Shown piece after piece: positions 7,665 through 15,568 of a stretch of DNA of 36,172 nucleotides. The translations under genes were made by a program, and so were the position numbers. The stretch's first letter is position 1; each line of letters begins with the position of its first letter. Source of the stretch: Phycisphaerae bacterium (GTDB lineage Bacteria; Planctomycetota; Phycisphaerae; Sedimentisphaerales; Anaerobacaceae); contig JAUWBI010000032.1 of NCBI GenBank assembly GCA_030601745.1, positions 1 to 36,172 on the forward strand, written 5' to 3'. A model generated the notes under the pieces. The model had not been told where the DNA came from. It ran no database searches and worked only from the letters and a program-made list of their open reading frames with translations.

Positions 7665-7952
7665 CTACTCGACTCTGGTTATCTCAAAAGTTACTGTCCC
7701 GCCATCTGTATATGTTACAGGGTCGGGACACTGAATGTAAGCCCTGGTCTTATCGTCCTTGCCCTCCAGGCCCCACTGCGCAGGTTCGGAGACGCGCAGA
7801 GCGTTGTAATAAGGCATTAAAGAGGCCAGGGCGTGCATGCAAACAGGAATTTCACTGACAAGCTGATAGCCCGCCTTGAGGGTGAAGGAATCGCCCAGCT
7901 TATACGTTGGGCAGTGACCTTTAATCTCTTTTACCGTAACCACTAAATCCAT
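7665..7952 (-). CDS. TIGR04076-like small cysteine-containing protein
   Basis: 95 residues of unknown function. The layout matches the small TIGR04076 family: MDLVVTVKEIKGHCPTYKLG at the N-terminus, then KAGYQLVSEIPVCMHALASL, then YIQCPDPVTYTDGGTVTFEI. The three conserved cysteines (GHCP, VCMH, QCPDP) suggest metal or cofactor binding, but this is inference. I choose the internal ATG at 7952 rather than the upstream one at 7985 because GGGAG lies nine bases before it and because the family begins at this MDLVV segment. There is no signal peptide, so it is cytoplasmic. It follows the cytochrome gene on the same strand after about 125 bases and is not obviously part of that operon. Confidence 0.78.
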   Translation of the reverse strand: MDLVVTVKEIKGHCPTYKLGDSFTLKAGYQLVSEIPVCMHALASLMPYYNALRVSEPAQWGLEGKDDKTRAYIQCPDPVTYTDGGTVTFEITRVE

Positions 7953-8077
7953 ATTACTTAATCTCCCATAATGAAAATTAACCAAGGGGCGCTATATCAG
8001 CTGGCTGAACGTAACTCGGTCGAGGAATTATCAGGGTCGCCAATTATAAATGATTCAGTTAGGGGGTGGTATCTGTA

Positions 8078-10360
8078 TTAGTTCCAGCCTTGAGCAAATT
8101 TTGCGAAATCCAGGAAGTTGACGATGCCGTCACCACCGCTGGGATAGATGTCAGCTGACAAATCTTCCCCGCTTTGTAACCATTCGGCTGCGAGTACTGC
8201 TAAATCATCGAAATCAACATCACCATCAGGCTCAAAATCACCGGGCAGAAAAACAATTCCGGTCTCCAATGTGGCTTTAGTCATTTCACAAGGAACTATA
8301 CCTTCGACTGAAACTTCACTACCGTCCAGACCATGGTTGTGATACCACAAATCCCAAATAGTGTTGCCCCATTCTTTTAATTGACTAAAGAAGGGGTCGT
8401 CTTGAATAATATACGCATTTTCCTGGCCAGACGGTGTCGGACTTGGAAGTGTGCTTGCAGTACCATTTATTTCATCACGCAAAAATTCAACGTACTCACG
8501 AGAGGTGCCTTGATAGTATAACGCTACTGAGATATAATCAGCAAGGAAAGGGATTTGAAGATTTACTTCATCATATCCGCCGGCATACTCATCGGCAGTG
8601 AAGTAATTGGGCTCGCTTTGTCCATGCCAAACAGGTTCACAAATCCTCTCTGTGGCCTTGCTTATATCAAATCCCTTCGGAGGTATTCGATTGTCCTTAT
8701 ATCGACCTGTCGCAAGAACAAAATGGAATGTTTCATCTTCGCCGGTAAGCTCACTGCTGGGGTGCACCTCGTAAACCAATCTATCTACATAAGCTTCATC
8801 AGCAGCCAAATCAGGAGAACTGGGCGAGTTTGGCAGACCTTTCAAAGTTCCAACGGTAAAATCATAAGGATTAACCTCGTAAATTAACCGTTCCCTTGCA
8901 AATGCCTTAATATTTACAAACATTCTCCTTCCTTCGGGAAAACCGGATATTAGTTTATGAGCTGTGTTGTTTTGAACTCTGAATGACAAATTACCTGTGT
9001 AAGCATCGTATGCAAGATTCTTAATTGTAGCTGCAACACGAAGCTGTTGTTTTGCCCTCTCGGAGCCGGCTTTCAAAGCAGCTCCATTAACCACTGGAGT
9101 TTGGCCTGCACTCAGGTCAAGCGTCAGGACCTGTGGCCCTTTATCAAGTATCTGTACATTGCAAGGGTCATATACCGGGCCAGCCGGGTCGAGACTTGCA
9201 AGAATATGTGATATCCACGCGTTGCCGCCGGTCAAATCATGCACGGGGACACCTGAGTTTGGATGCTCCGTGCTTCCATCCGGACGCAAGGGGACATTAC
9301 TCTTATTACAGCCATAGCCGGTAACATCCCTCATATGGCAATCCTGGCATTTTGCAACCCAGTCTATACCTCCACTTAGCTGCTGGAACTCTTCGCTTGT
9401 TGCCGCACCACCAGGCTGAGAGTAGGCCGAAAGCATAAATTCGGAGAACGTCCTTTCGACATGGAAATACCTGTAAGCCGAATACTGCTCACTGATAAGG
9501 TCTACGCCTCCAGACTGGTCCGGAAGTCCTGAAAGCCCCAGATTTGCCAGTGCAGGGTTGGATACGTCGTGACATGTCGCACAGAAATACTTGGACTTAT
9601 GGTAGCGGCTGTAAAGCATCTGATGTTTTGCCCCCGCGTCGGCAAAGCTCGCTCTTTTCTGCGAGCTGGTGCTGATAAAATACTGTCCGCTGGCATTTTC
9701 ACGGTAAGCTGGATATTGAGGGACGTTGAATTTTGTGTAAAAATCTCCGCCGGAGAAAAGTTTTATGCCTGCGGAAAGCGTACGGTCCTCAATATAGGTA
9801 TCTGTCGCCTCTATTTGCGAAAGTGTTCCGCTGCCCGAGCCGGTGTTTGCCGCTTCATCCCAGTAACCTGTCCAGTCACTGCCTTCGCGCGCACCGTTAT
9901 AAGTAGTCTCGAAAAATGGGTCATACATCGTATGGCAGAAATCACAATGTAGTCCATCAAAATCACTGCCCTTCATCGCAGAGGCATTGGGAGGGTCGGA
10001 ACGACCACCGAGCCAACCTTCAGGGAAATGGCATCTTTCGCAGAGGTCTCCGGCATTCGGCGTTCCTAAAGCCCATATTGAATCTTGTGCTGAAACAGTA
10101 AAACACGCCCAGAATATCGGGTCACGCGCTGCCTGTGCCATCATCGAACCCTTCCAGTTAAAACCGGGCTCTGCCGCCTGGTCATAACCGGCATGACAGT
10201 TCAAACACCTGTTGGGGGCTTCGAGGTTAACTCCCTGTTCAGGTTGAGTGCCCGGCATCCTTACCAGAGGGTCATCCTGTACAGCTAAAGGCACCCATGC
10301 ATATACGGAATAAAAAGCCAACAGCACAAAAACAAACAAGATAAATATTCTAACTCTCAT
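8078..10360 (-). CDS. Secreted five-heme c-type cytochrome with dockerin tail
   Basis: 760 residues. Residues 1-22 are a signal peptide (FILFVFVLLAFYSVYA). Five CxxCH heme-binding motifs are visible: CLNCH (52-56), CERCH (107-111), CDFCH (139-143), CATCH (260-264) and CQDCH (338-342), an arrangement like multiheme electron-transfer proteins. Residues ~400-690 contain no further heme motif and look beta-rich (VQNNTAHKLISGFPEGRRMF), resembling C-terminal regions of planctomycete cytochrome c family proteins. Residues ~704-760 are a dockerin-type domain (GDFEPDGDVDFDDLAVL; GGDGIVNFLDFAKF). GGGAGGTG precedes ATG. It lies 36 bases downstream of the subtilase gene on the same strand, so it is probably cotranscribed. 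It should function outside the cytoplasmic membrane; redox partner unknown. Confidence 0.87.
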   Translation of the reverse strand: MRVRIFILFVFVLLAFYSVYAWVPLAVQDDPLVRMPGTQPEQGVNLEAPNRCLNCHAGYDQAAEPGFNWKGSMMAQAARDPIFWACFTVSAQDSIWALGTPNAGDLCERCHFPEGWLGGRSDPPNASAMKGSDFDGLHCDFCHTMYDPFFETTYNGAREGSDWTGYWDEAANTGSGSGTLSQIEATDTYIEDRTLSAGIKLFSGGDFYTKFNVPQYPAYRENASGQYFISTSSQKRASFADAGAKHQMLYSRYHKSKYFCATCHDVSNPALANLGLSGLPDQSGGVDLISEQYSAYRYFHVERTFSEFMLSAYSQPGGAATSEEFQQLSGGIDWVAKCQDCHMRDVTGYGCNKSNVPLRPDGSTEHPNSGVPVHDLTGGNAWISHILASLDPAGPVYDPCNVQILDKGPQVLTLDLSAGQTPVVNGAALKAGSERAKQQLRVAATIKNLAYDAYTGNLSFRVQNNTAHKLISGFPEGRRMFVNIKAFARERLIYEVNPYDFTVGTLKGLPNSPSSPDLAADEAYVDRLVYEVHPSSELTGEDETFHFVLATGRYKDNRIPPKGFDISKATERICEPVWHGQSEPNYFTADEYAGGYDEVNLQIPFLADYISVALYYQGTSREYVEFLRDEINGTASTLPSPTPSGQENAYIIQDDPFFSQLKEWGNTIWDLWYHNHGLDGSEVSVEGIVPCEMTKATLETGIVFLPGDFEPDGDVDFDDLAVLAAEWLQSGEDLSADIYPSGGDGIVNFLDFAKFAQGWN

Positions 10361-10396
10361 TTTACAACACCTCCCTCATCTCGCTTATATAAAACA

Positions 10397-12388
10397 TTAG
10401 TTCCAGTTTTCAGCAAATTTTGCGAAATCGAGGAAGTTGACGATGCCGTCACGCTCAGGGGGAGCAATATCCACGAGCGGTTCATCTCCGAGCCAATTGC
10501 TTGCAAGCGTCCTCAAATCGTCCAAATCGACCGAGCCGTCGCGGTCAAAGTCGCCCGGGATGTGATAATAGTTCAAAGCCGCATAAGCATCGACCAGTCC
10601 CCAGCCGTATTCTTCATCCCATCCGTCCGTGCCTAAGTCTCTTGCGGAGTTCTGCAGCGCTTCTCTGACGGCATCCGGGCCGGTCACGCCGGTCGAGATT
10701 AACAAGGCAGCTATACCGGTGACGTGAGGGGCCGACACAGAAGTACCGGTATAAAACCAGTAGGCGCTCCAATCGGTGGGGACGTCTCCAAAGGTCTGTT
10801 GAAAAACGCCATCGATATACCCATCTCCATTCCGATCTACGCTATCACCTCCGGGAGCCACCAACTCAAGCTGGGACCCGTATTGGGAATAATCCGCCCT
10901 GGCACCGGCTGAGTGAACCGCCCCAACGGCTATTACCTCCGGATAAGCGCCTGGGAGACTCACTGTACCCACACCATCATTTCCTGATGCGGCCACCAGG
11001 ATACAGCCTTTTTCAGTGTAAGCATACTGGACCGCTTCCGTAACCGCCGGAATGTCGGCAGGTGTAACATCCGGCGAGAATCCAAGGCTCATGTTGACTA
11101 CCCTTGCGCCGTTGTTAGCCGCATATAAAATCCCATCCGCCAGGGATGCTGCAGTTCCTGACCCCGCACAATCCAAAACCTTAACCGGCATGATGGTACA
11201 ATTAAAAGCTATGCCTGCAACCCCAAGGCCATTGTTTGTACTCTGGGCAATTGTTCCTGTAACGTGGGTACCGTGTCCATCATCGTCATTTGAGTGGTCG
11301 TCATCGTTAATAAAATCGTAACCTGCCACAAATGGAGTTCCGGCCAAGTCCGGCGCCTGCTCATATTTTGTAGTTTCCCAACTTCCCGGTCCTGATTCTA
11401 CATCATCATAAAAGAGAGTGCCCGAATCATCTTCTAATTTAATCTCGTCAATATACCAGGCCCCGTCGCTATTAAACTTTGGGACGTATAAATGTCCATC
11501 TTCATCACTTACAATTTCATCTGAATTAAATCTAAATCTTAATAAAATCACGCTGCCTTTATAAGTGGTTAAATCAGCAGAGTCACCTACCCACGCAACT
11601 TTCCCTCTAACTTTACTCCGGCCAGTATAGGTTTTTAGCTCGTCCCAACTTATCCCTTCGTTAGAAGAAACCTCAACATAAGCGTAATCGTAACCACTTT
11701 CCATATCATATCTATGCCAGAAAGATAAAGTTACCGTGCCGGTTGCTGCAGTTAAATCGAAAGAATGCTGTAAATAATCTTTCCAGCCATTGCCATAGCC
11801 CGGGGACCTTGGCCAATCTGGATTTTCCATCCCACACCACCAGGAATTTCCATCATAAGCCTTGTAAGTGTCAATATGCCAGTGGTCTGGAGCATTATAA
11901 TCTTCGTAGGCAACGCCGGTATCAATAACTGCTACTATGATATTAGGGTCGCCGGTTGTGATGTCCCAGGCCGGTTCTATATTTATTCCTGCGAGGGTGT
12001 CATTGAAGTGCCACTGATAGGAATAAAGGGGGTCGTCAGGTTCAAAAAGGGCGTAGGCGTAATAGTTTAATTCGGCATACTCCACGTCAGGCTCGCGATT
12101 ATAGAGCTCGACCGCCTGCCTGGCTGTTCTTCCGGCAGGGAGCTTAATCCTTTTGAAGCCGGCAAAGGGACTGGTGTACAATACAGAAGTTCCGTGCCGT
12201 TGATTTATCCGGTCGATGCGATTTTTAGGGAGGCCGTTTTTGAATTTCACGACGATTTCATTCGGGACCCACCTTGGTCTGCCGGCAGCCCTGAGCCTGG
12301 CCGGGCGGACAGCCAGACCGGCAAAGCCGATTTCGGCAAAGTACAAGAGCAAAAAAGCCGCCAATAGTGCTGGAAGTTTTCTCTTCAC
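10397..12388 (-). CDS. Secreted subtilisin-like serine protease (S8) with dockerin tail
   Basis: 663 residues from GTG at 12388 (AGAGG upstream). Signal peptide ~1-24. A fervidolysin-type propeptide (VPNEIVVKFKNGLPKNRI) spans ~41-105. The catalytic triad is visible: Asp156 (VAVIDTGVA), His372 (DGHGTHVTGT), Ser550 (GTSVSAPHVTG), with oxyanion Asn470 (AASGNDG). Between Asp and His lies an insert of ~190 residues (about 165-355): a beta-sandwich-like module (FDLTAATGTVTLSFWHRYD; ILLRFRFNSD; GAWYIDEIKLED) resembling jelly-roll domains of immune-inhibitor-type metallopeptidases. A dockerin ends the protein (~607-663; GDFDRDGSVDLDDLRTL, RDGIVNFLDFAKFAENWN). It is first in a two-gene unit with the dockerin cytochrome. 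Role is probably extracellular proteolysis; substrate unknown. Confidence 0.9.
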   Translation of the reverse strand: MKRKLPALLAAFLLLYFAEIGFAGLAVRPARLRAAGRPRWVPNEIVVKFKNGLPKNRIDRINQRHGTSVLYTSPFAGFKRIKLPAGRTARQAVELYNREPDVEYAELNYYAYALFEPDDPLYSYQWHFNDTLAGINIEPAWDITTGDPNIIVAVIDTGVAYEDYNAPDHWHIDTYKAYDGNSWWCGMENPDWPRSPGYGNGWKDYLQHSFDLTAATGTVTLSFWHRYDMESGYDYAYVEVSSNEGISWDELKTYTGRSKVRGKVAWVGDSADLTTYKGSVILLRFRFNSDEIVSDEDGHLYVPKFNSDGAWYIDEIKLEDDSGTLFYDDVESGPGSWETTKYEQAPDLAGTPFVAGYDFINDDDHSNDDDGHGTHVTGTIAQSTNNGLGVAGIAFNCTIMPVKVLDCAGSGTAASLADGILYAANNGARVVNMSLGFSPDVTPADIPAVTEAVQYAYTEKGCILVAASGNDGVGTVSLPGAYPEVIAVGAVHSAGARADYSQYGSQLELVAPGGDSVDRNGDGYIDGVFQQTFGDVPTDWSAYWFYTGTSVSAPHVTGIAALLISTGVTGPDAVREALQNSARDLGTDGWDEEYGWGLVDAYAALNYYHIPGDFDRDGSVDLDDLRTLASNWLGDEPLVDIAPPERDGIVNFLDFAKFAENWN

Positions 12389-12573
12389 CGCCCGCCTCTT
12401 ATGTCGCTATATGTTTTCAGTCGTGAACATCCTGACACTAATTCTACCATATTGGAGCACGCAATTCAAACATAAATTTCATATTTTTAGCGGGGCCAAA
12501 ATACAGGTTTTCATCTTGTAAATATAGCTGTAATCCTGTAACATAACGGCAATTTTACAAGGAGCCGGAGCAA

Positions 12574-13449
12574 ATGGCAGAAGAATTAATTGGTGTAATA
12601 GGCGGCACAGGGCTGGGCGATGCGCTGGCCGAGCATTTAGCTGACGCAGAATTTCACGATATCGAAACGCCTTTCGGCAAGCCGAGCACGGCCATTTGCG
12701 TCGGCAGAGTCGGGCAAAAGCAAATCGCATTCCTCAATCGCCACGGTAAAGGGCATAAACTTTCTCCGAGCGAGGTCCCTTTTGCAGCCAATATTTTTGC
12801 CCTGAAAAAGCTCGGCGTTCATACGTTGATAGGCAGCGGTGCGGTAGGCTCGCTCCGCGAGGAAATCGCTCCCGGCGACCTGGTCATCGTTGACCAGTTT
12901 ATCGATAAGACATTCAGACGAACAAACAGCTTCTTCGGTGGTTTGGGGGCGGTGCACTGCGAAATGACTGAGCCGGTTTGCGGGCGACTTCGAAAAACAC
13001 TTCTGGATGCAGCTAAAGATATCGATATAAAGACACATCCGAAGGGCACCTATGTATGTATGGAAGGGCCTCAATTCTCCACAAGGGCTGAATCACTTAT
13101 GCACCGGGCGTGGGGCGGCGATTTGATTGGTATGACCGCTATGCCGGAAGCCAAATTGGCCAGAGAGGCACAAATCTGCTACGCAATGGTCGCATTAGCC
13201 AGTGATTATGACTGCTGGCGCCACCACGAGCCGGAAAAAGACAGGCAAATACTTCTAAAAGAGATTATTTCAAATTTGCAAACGGCAACAAACAATTGTC
13301 TGGAACTTATAAAGGCCGTTTTGCACGGCGACAGCGGACTTGTTTACGAAGACTGCCAGTGCAGAAAGAGTCTCGATTTGGCCGTGTGGACGGACCAGAG
13401 CCAAATCGACCCGGCTGATAAAGAAAATTTGAAAGTGCTTTTTGAATAG
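12574..13449 (+). CDS. mtnP: S-methyl-5'-thioadenosine phosphorylase
   Basis: Cleaves methylthioadenosine with phosphate to adenine and 5-methylthioribose-1-phosphate in methionine salvage; cytoplasmic. The 291 residues fit the family. Seen: IGVIGGTGLGDAL at the N-terminus (phosphate loop), FLNRHGKGHKLSPSEVPFAA, IGSGAVGSLREEIAPGDLVI, then YVCMEGPQFSTRAES and LIGMTAMPEAKLAREAQIC, and ALASDYDCW. The DYDCW segment is characteristic of MTA phosphorylases rather than guanosine/inosine phosphorylases, though a methylthioinosine preference cannot be excluded. AAGGAG lies about ten bases before ATG. A weak -35/-10 pair (TTGTAA-17-TAACAT, 12516-12544) and a CTTGTAAA/TTTACAAG inverted repeat (12515-12561) sit just upstream. 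It converges on acnA with a 40-base gap. Confidence 0.92.
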   Translation: MAEELIGVIGGTGLGDALAEHLADAEFHDIETPFGKPSTAICVGRVGQKQIAFLNRHGKGHKLSPSEVPFAANIFALKKLGVHTLIGSGAVGSLREEIAPGDLVIVDQFIDKTFRRTNSFFGGLGAVHCEMTEPVCGRLRKTLLDAAKDIDIKTHPKGTYVCMEGPQFSTRAESLMHRAWGGDLIGMTAMPEAKLAREAQICYAMVALASDYDCWRHHEPEKDRQILLKEIISNLQTATNNCLELIKAVLHGDSGLVYEDCQCRKSLDLAVWTDQSQIDPADKENLKVLFE

Positions 13450-13489
13450 CCCAAAAATTTCAAAATTTTTTGCTGACATCAATACATTC

Positions 13490-15469
13490 TCAAACGTAGT
13501 ATTTACTCACATAATTTAACCGTCCGCCTGAAAGCAAGATTTCCCTGTCCCTGTCGCAAAGTTCCAGCTTGCCGATAAATTCAAACGAGCCGGTCTTATT
13601 GATAATCTTAACTTTGTTACTGCCCTTTATTGCTTCGAGCAGATTGTCGATATGCAGTCGGTCGTCGGGTTTGATTTTGTCGTAGTCAGCCGGCTCGGCA
13701 AACTCCATCGGAACAATGCAGAAGTTAATCAAGTTGGCCTTGTGGATTCGCTCAATACCTTTCGCGACCACCGCCCGCACTCCCAGATACATCGGGCAAA
13801 GTGCAGCGTGCTCTCTCGACGAGCCCTGGCCGTAGCTTTCACCTGCCACGATTACACCGGCGATGCCTTTTTCCTTTAGCTCAAGGGCGCGCCGGGCAAA
13901 TGTGGGCCTGCCCTCTTCGTTAAAACAATTAAAGACCACCTTTGCATACTCCGGGACATTCGAGCGTAATTTCAGGAAAGCCCCGGCCGGCATAATATGG
14001 TCAGTGGTTATCTTATCGCCGCATTTAATCAGGACCGTGCCCTGTAATTCCTGCGGCAGCGGCGGCGGTGCTTCGGGCACAACGATCGTAGGCCCGCGCA
14101 GAACCTCTGCTTCTGCCGCCTCTTCTTCGCTCAAAGGCGGCTCTATCATATTGTCATTGATGACGAATTTATCCGGCAATTCGATTTTCGGGTATTCTAT
14201 TGCGAAAATTTCAGGCAAATCGCGCGGGTCGGTAATTCGGCCGGTCAGAGCCGAAGCAACCGCTGTCTCAGGACCGACCAGATAGACCTTGTCGTCTCTT
14301 GTGCCGCTTCGGCCGGGAAAGTTCCTGTTAAACGTCCTCAAACTTACCACTCCATCACCCGGCGAAAAGCCCAGGCCGATGCACGGACCACAGCCCGATT
14401 CTAAAATTCTGGCACCGGCTGAAATCATATCCGCCAACGCCCCGTTTTCAGCTAACATATTCAAAACTTCTCTACTGCCCGGAGCAACCGCAAATTCGAC
14501 CATATCATCTATACGCCTGCCCTTCAAAACCTTTGCAACCATCATCAAATCCGTAAAGCTCGAGTTTGTGCAGCTGCCTATTACGACCTGTCCTGTTTGA
14601 ATGCCGGCAATTTCCCTGACGGTTTTGACATTGTCCGGCGAAGACGGACAAGCCGCCATCGGCTCAAGCTCAGCCAGATTTATTTCGATGATACGGTCAT
14701 ATTCGGCATCCGGGTCGGCTGCCAATTCGCCACAGGCGAAATAGTCTTTTTCCCGGTTCTGGGCGGCGAGGAACTTTCTGGTTTGTTCATCGCTGCCGAA
14801 GATACTCGTTGTTACGCCTAATTCCGCTCCCATATTGGTAATCGTCGCACGCTGCGGCACAGTCAGTGTTGAGGCGCCTTCGCCGAAATATTCAACCGCC
14901 CACCCCACATTACCTTTTGTCGTGATGATGGCGAGCAGTTTAAGGATAGCGTCCTTGGCTGCGACCCAGTCGCCTAATTGTCCGGTAAGTTTGACACCGA
15001 GCACTTTCGGACAGGTCAGGTAGAATGGTCCTGCCGTCATAGCCACTGCCACATCCAGTCCGCCGGCCCCGATGGCAAGGGCCGCGATTGCACCGCAGGT
15101 CGGCGTATGCGAATCGCTGCCCAGCAGTGTCGTTCCGGGCCTGCCGAACCGCTCCAGATGGACCTGATGGCAAATACCGTTGCCCGCCCGCGAATGATAG
15201 ACGCCCGATTTGGCGGCTATCGTTTGCAGATATAAATGGTCGTTATGGTTCTCCGGCCCGAACCCGGCTATATTATGGTCAATATAGCTGACCGAAAGCT
15301 GCGTTTTGACCCTGCCCGCCCCCATTGCTTCAAACAGCAAAAATGCCGTTGTCCCGGTGGCATCCTGCGTAAGTGTCTGGTCAATCCGAATGCCAATGGG
15401 CCGGCCGGCGGCGATTTTGCCGTCAACCAGATGCCCGGCAAGTATCTTATAGACAAGCGTCTGCCCCAA
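13490..15469 (-). CDS. acnA: Aconitate hydratase (single-polypeptide aconitase)
   Basis: Interconverts citrate and isocitrate; a [4Fe-4S] enzyme of the TCA cycle, cytoplasmic. 659 residues, similar to the shorter bacterial aconitase group. Seen: DQTLTQDATGTTAFLLFEAM, the HxxAGFGPENHNDH region, GSDSHTPTCGAIAALAIG, and the three cluster cysteines at ~300 (VIGSCTNSSF), 360 and 363 (SGCGPCIGLGFSP). The swivel domain follows a linker, with GDKITTDHIMPAG, AGESYGQGSSREHAALCP and GVRAVVAKGIERIHKANLIN. The start is TTG at 15469 with GGGAG eight bases upstream; both are conserved in the detached copy at 17778-17974, which supports this start. The gene lies immediately downstream of a membrane/PQQ protein gene that separates it from that copy. 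Confidence 0.94.
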   Translation of the reverse strand: MGQTLVYKILAGHLVDGKIAAGRPIGIRIDQTLTQDATGTTAFLLFEAMGAGRVKTQLSVSYIDHNIAGFGPENHNDHLYLQTIAAKSGVYHSRAGNGICHQVHLERFGRPGTTLLGSDSHTPTCGAIAALAIGAGGLDVAVAMTAGPFYLTCPKVLGVKLTGQLGDWVAAKDAILKLLAIITTKGNVGWAVEYFGEGASTLTVPQRATITNMGAELGVTTSIFGSDEQTRKFLAAQNREKDYFACGELAADPDAEYDRIIEINLAELEPMAACPSSPDNVKTVREIAGIQTGQVVIGSCTNSSFTDLMMVAKVLKGRRIDDMVEFAVAPGSREVLNMLAENGALADMISAGARILESGCGPCIGLGFSPGDGVVSLRTFNRNFPGRSGTRDDKVYLVGPETAVASALTGRITDPRDLPEIFAIEYPKIELPDKFVINDNMIEPPLSEEEAAEAEVLRGPTIVVPEAPPPLPQELQGTVLIKCGDKITTDHIMPAGAFLKLRSNVPEYAKVVFNCFNEEGRPTFARRALELKEKGIAGVIVAGESYGQGSSREHAALCPMYLGVRAVVAKGIERIHKANLINFCIVPMEFAEPADYDKIKPDDRLHIDNLLEAIKGSNKVKIINKTGSFEFIGKLELCDRDREILLSGGRLNYVSKYYV

Positions 15470-15498
15470 TTTTACGCTCCCTGAAAATCAAGAGACAC

Positions 15499-15527
15499 AA
15501 TTTAACATAAAAGCCGGCTAAAGACAA
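15499..15527 (-). promoter_or_regulatory. Putative acnA promoter
   Basis: On the minus strand TTGTCT (15522-15527), 17-base spacer, TAAATT (15499-15504), about 30 bases before the acnA TTG start. The same boxes and spacing are kept in the duplicate (17942-17970), although the spacer itself has diverged, which is mild support for function. Confidence 0.4.
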
Positions 15528-15568
15528 AAACAAATCTGACTTCTCGATATAATCGATATAATTGAAGT

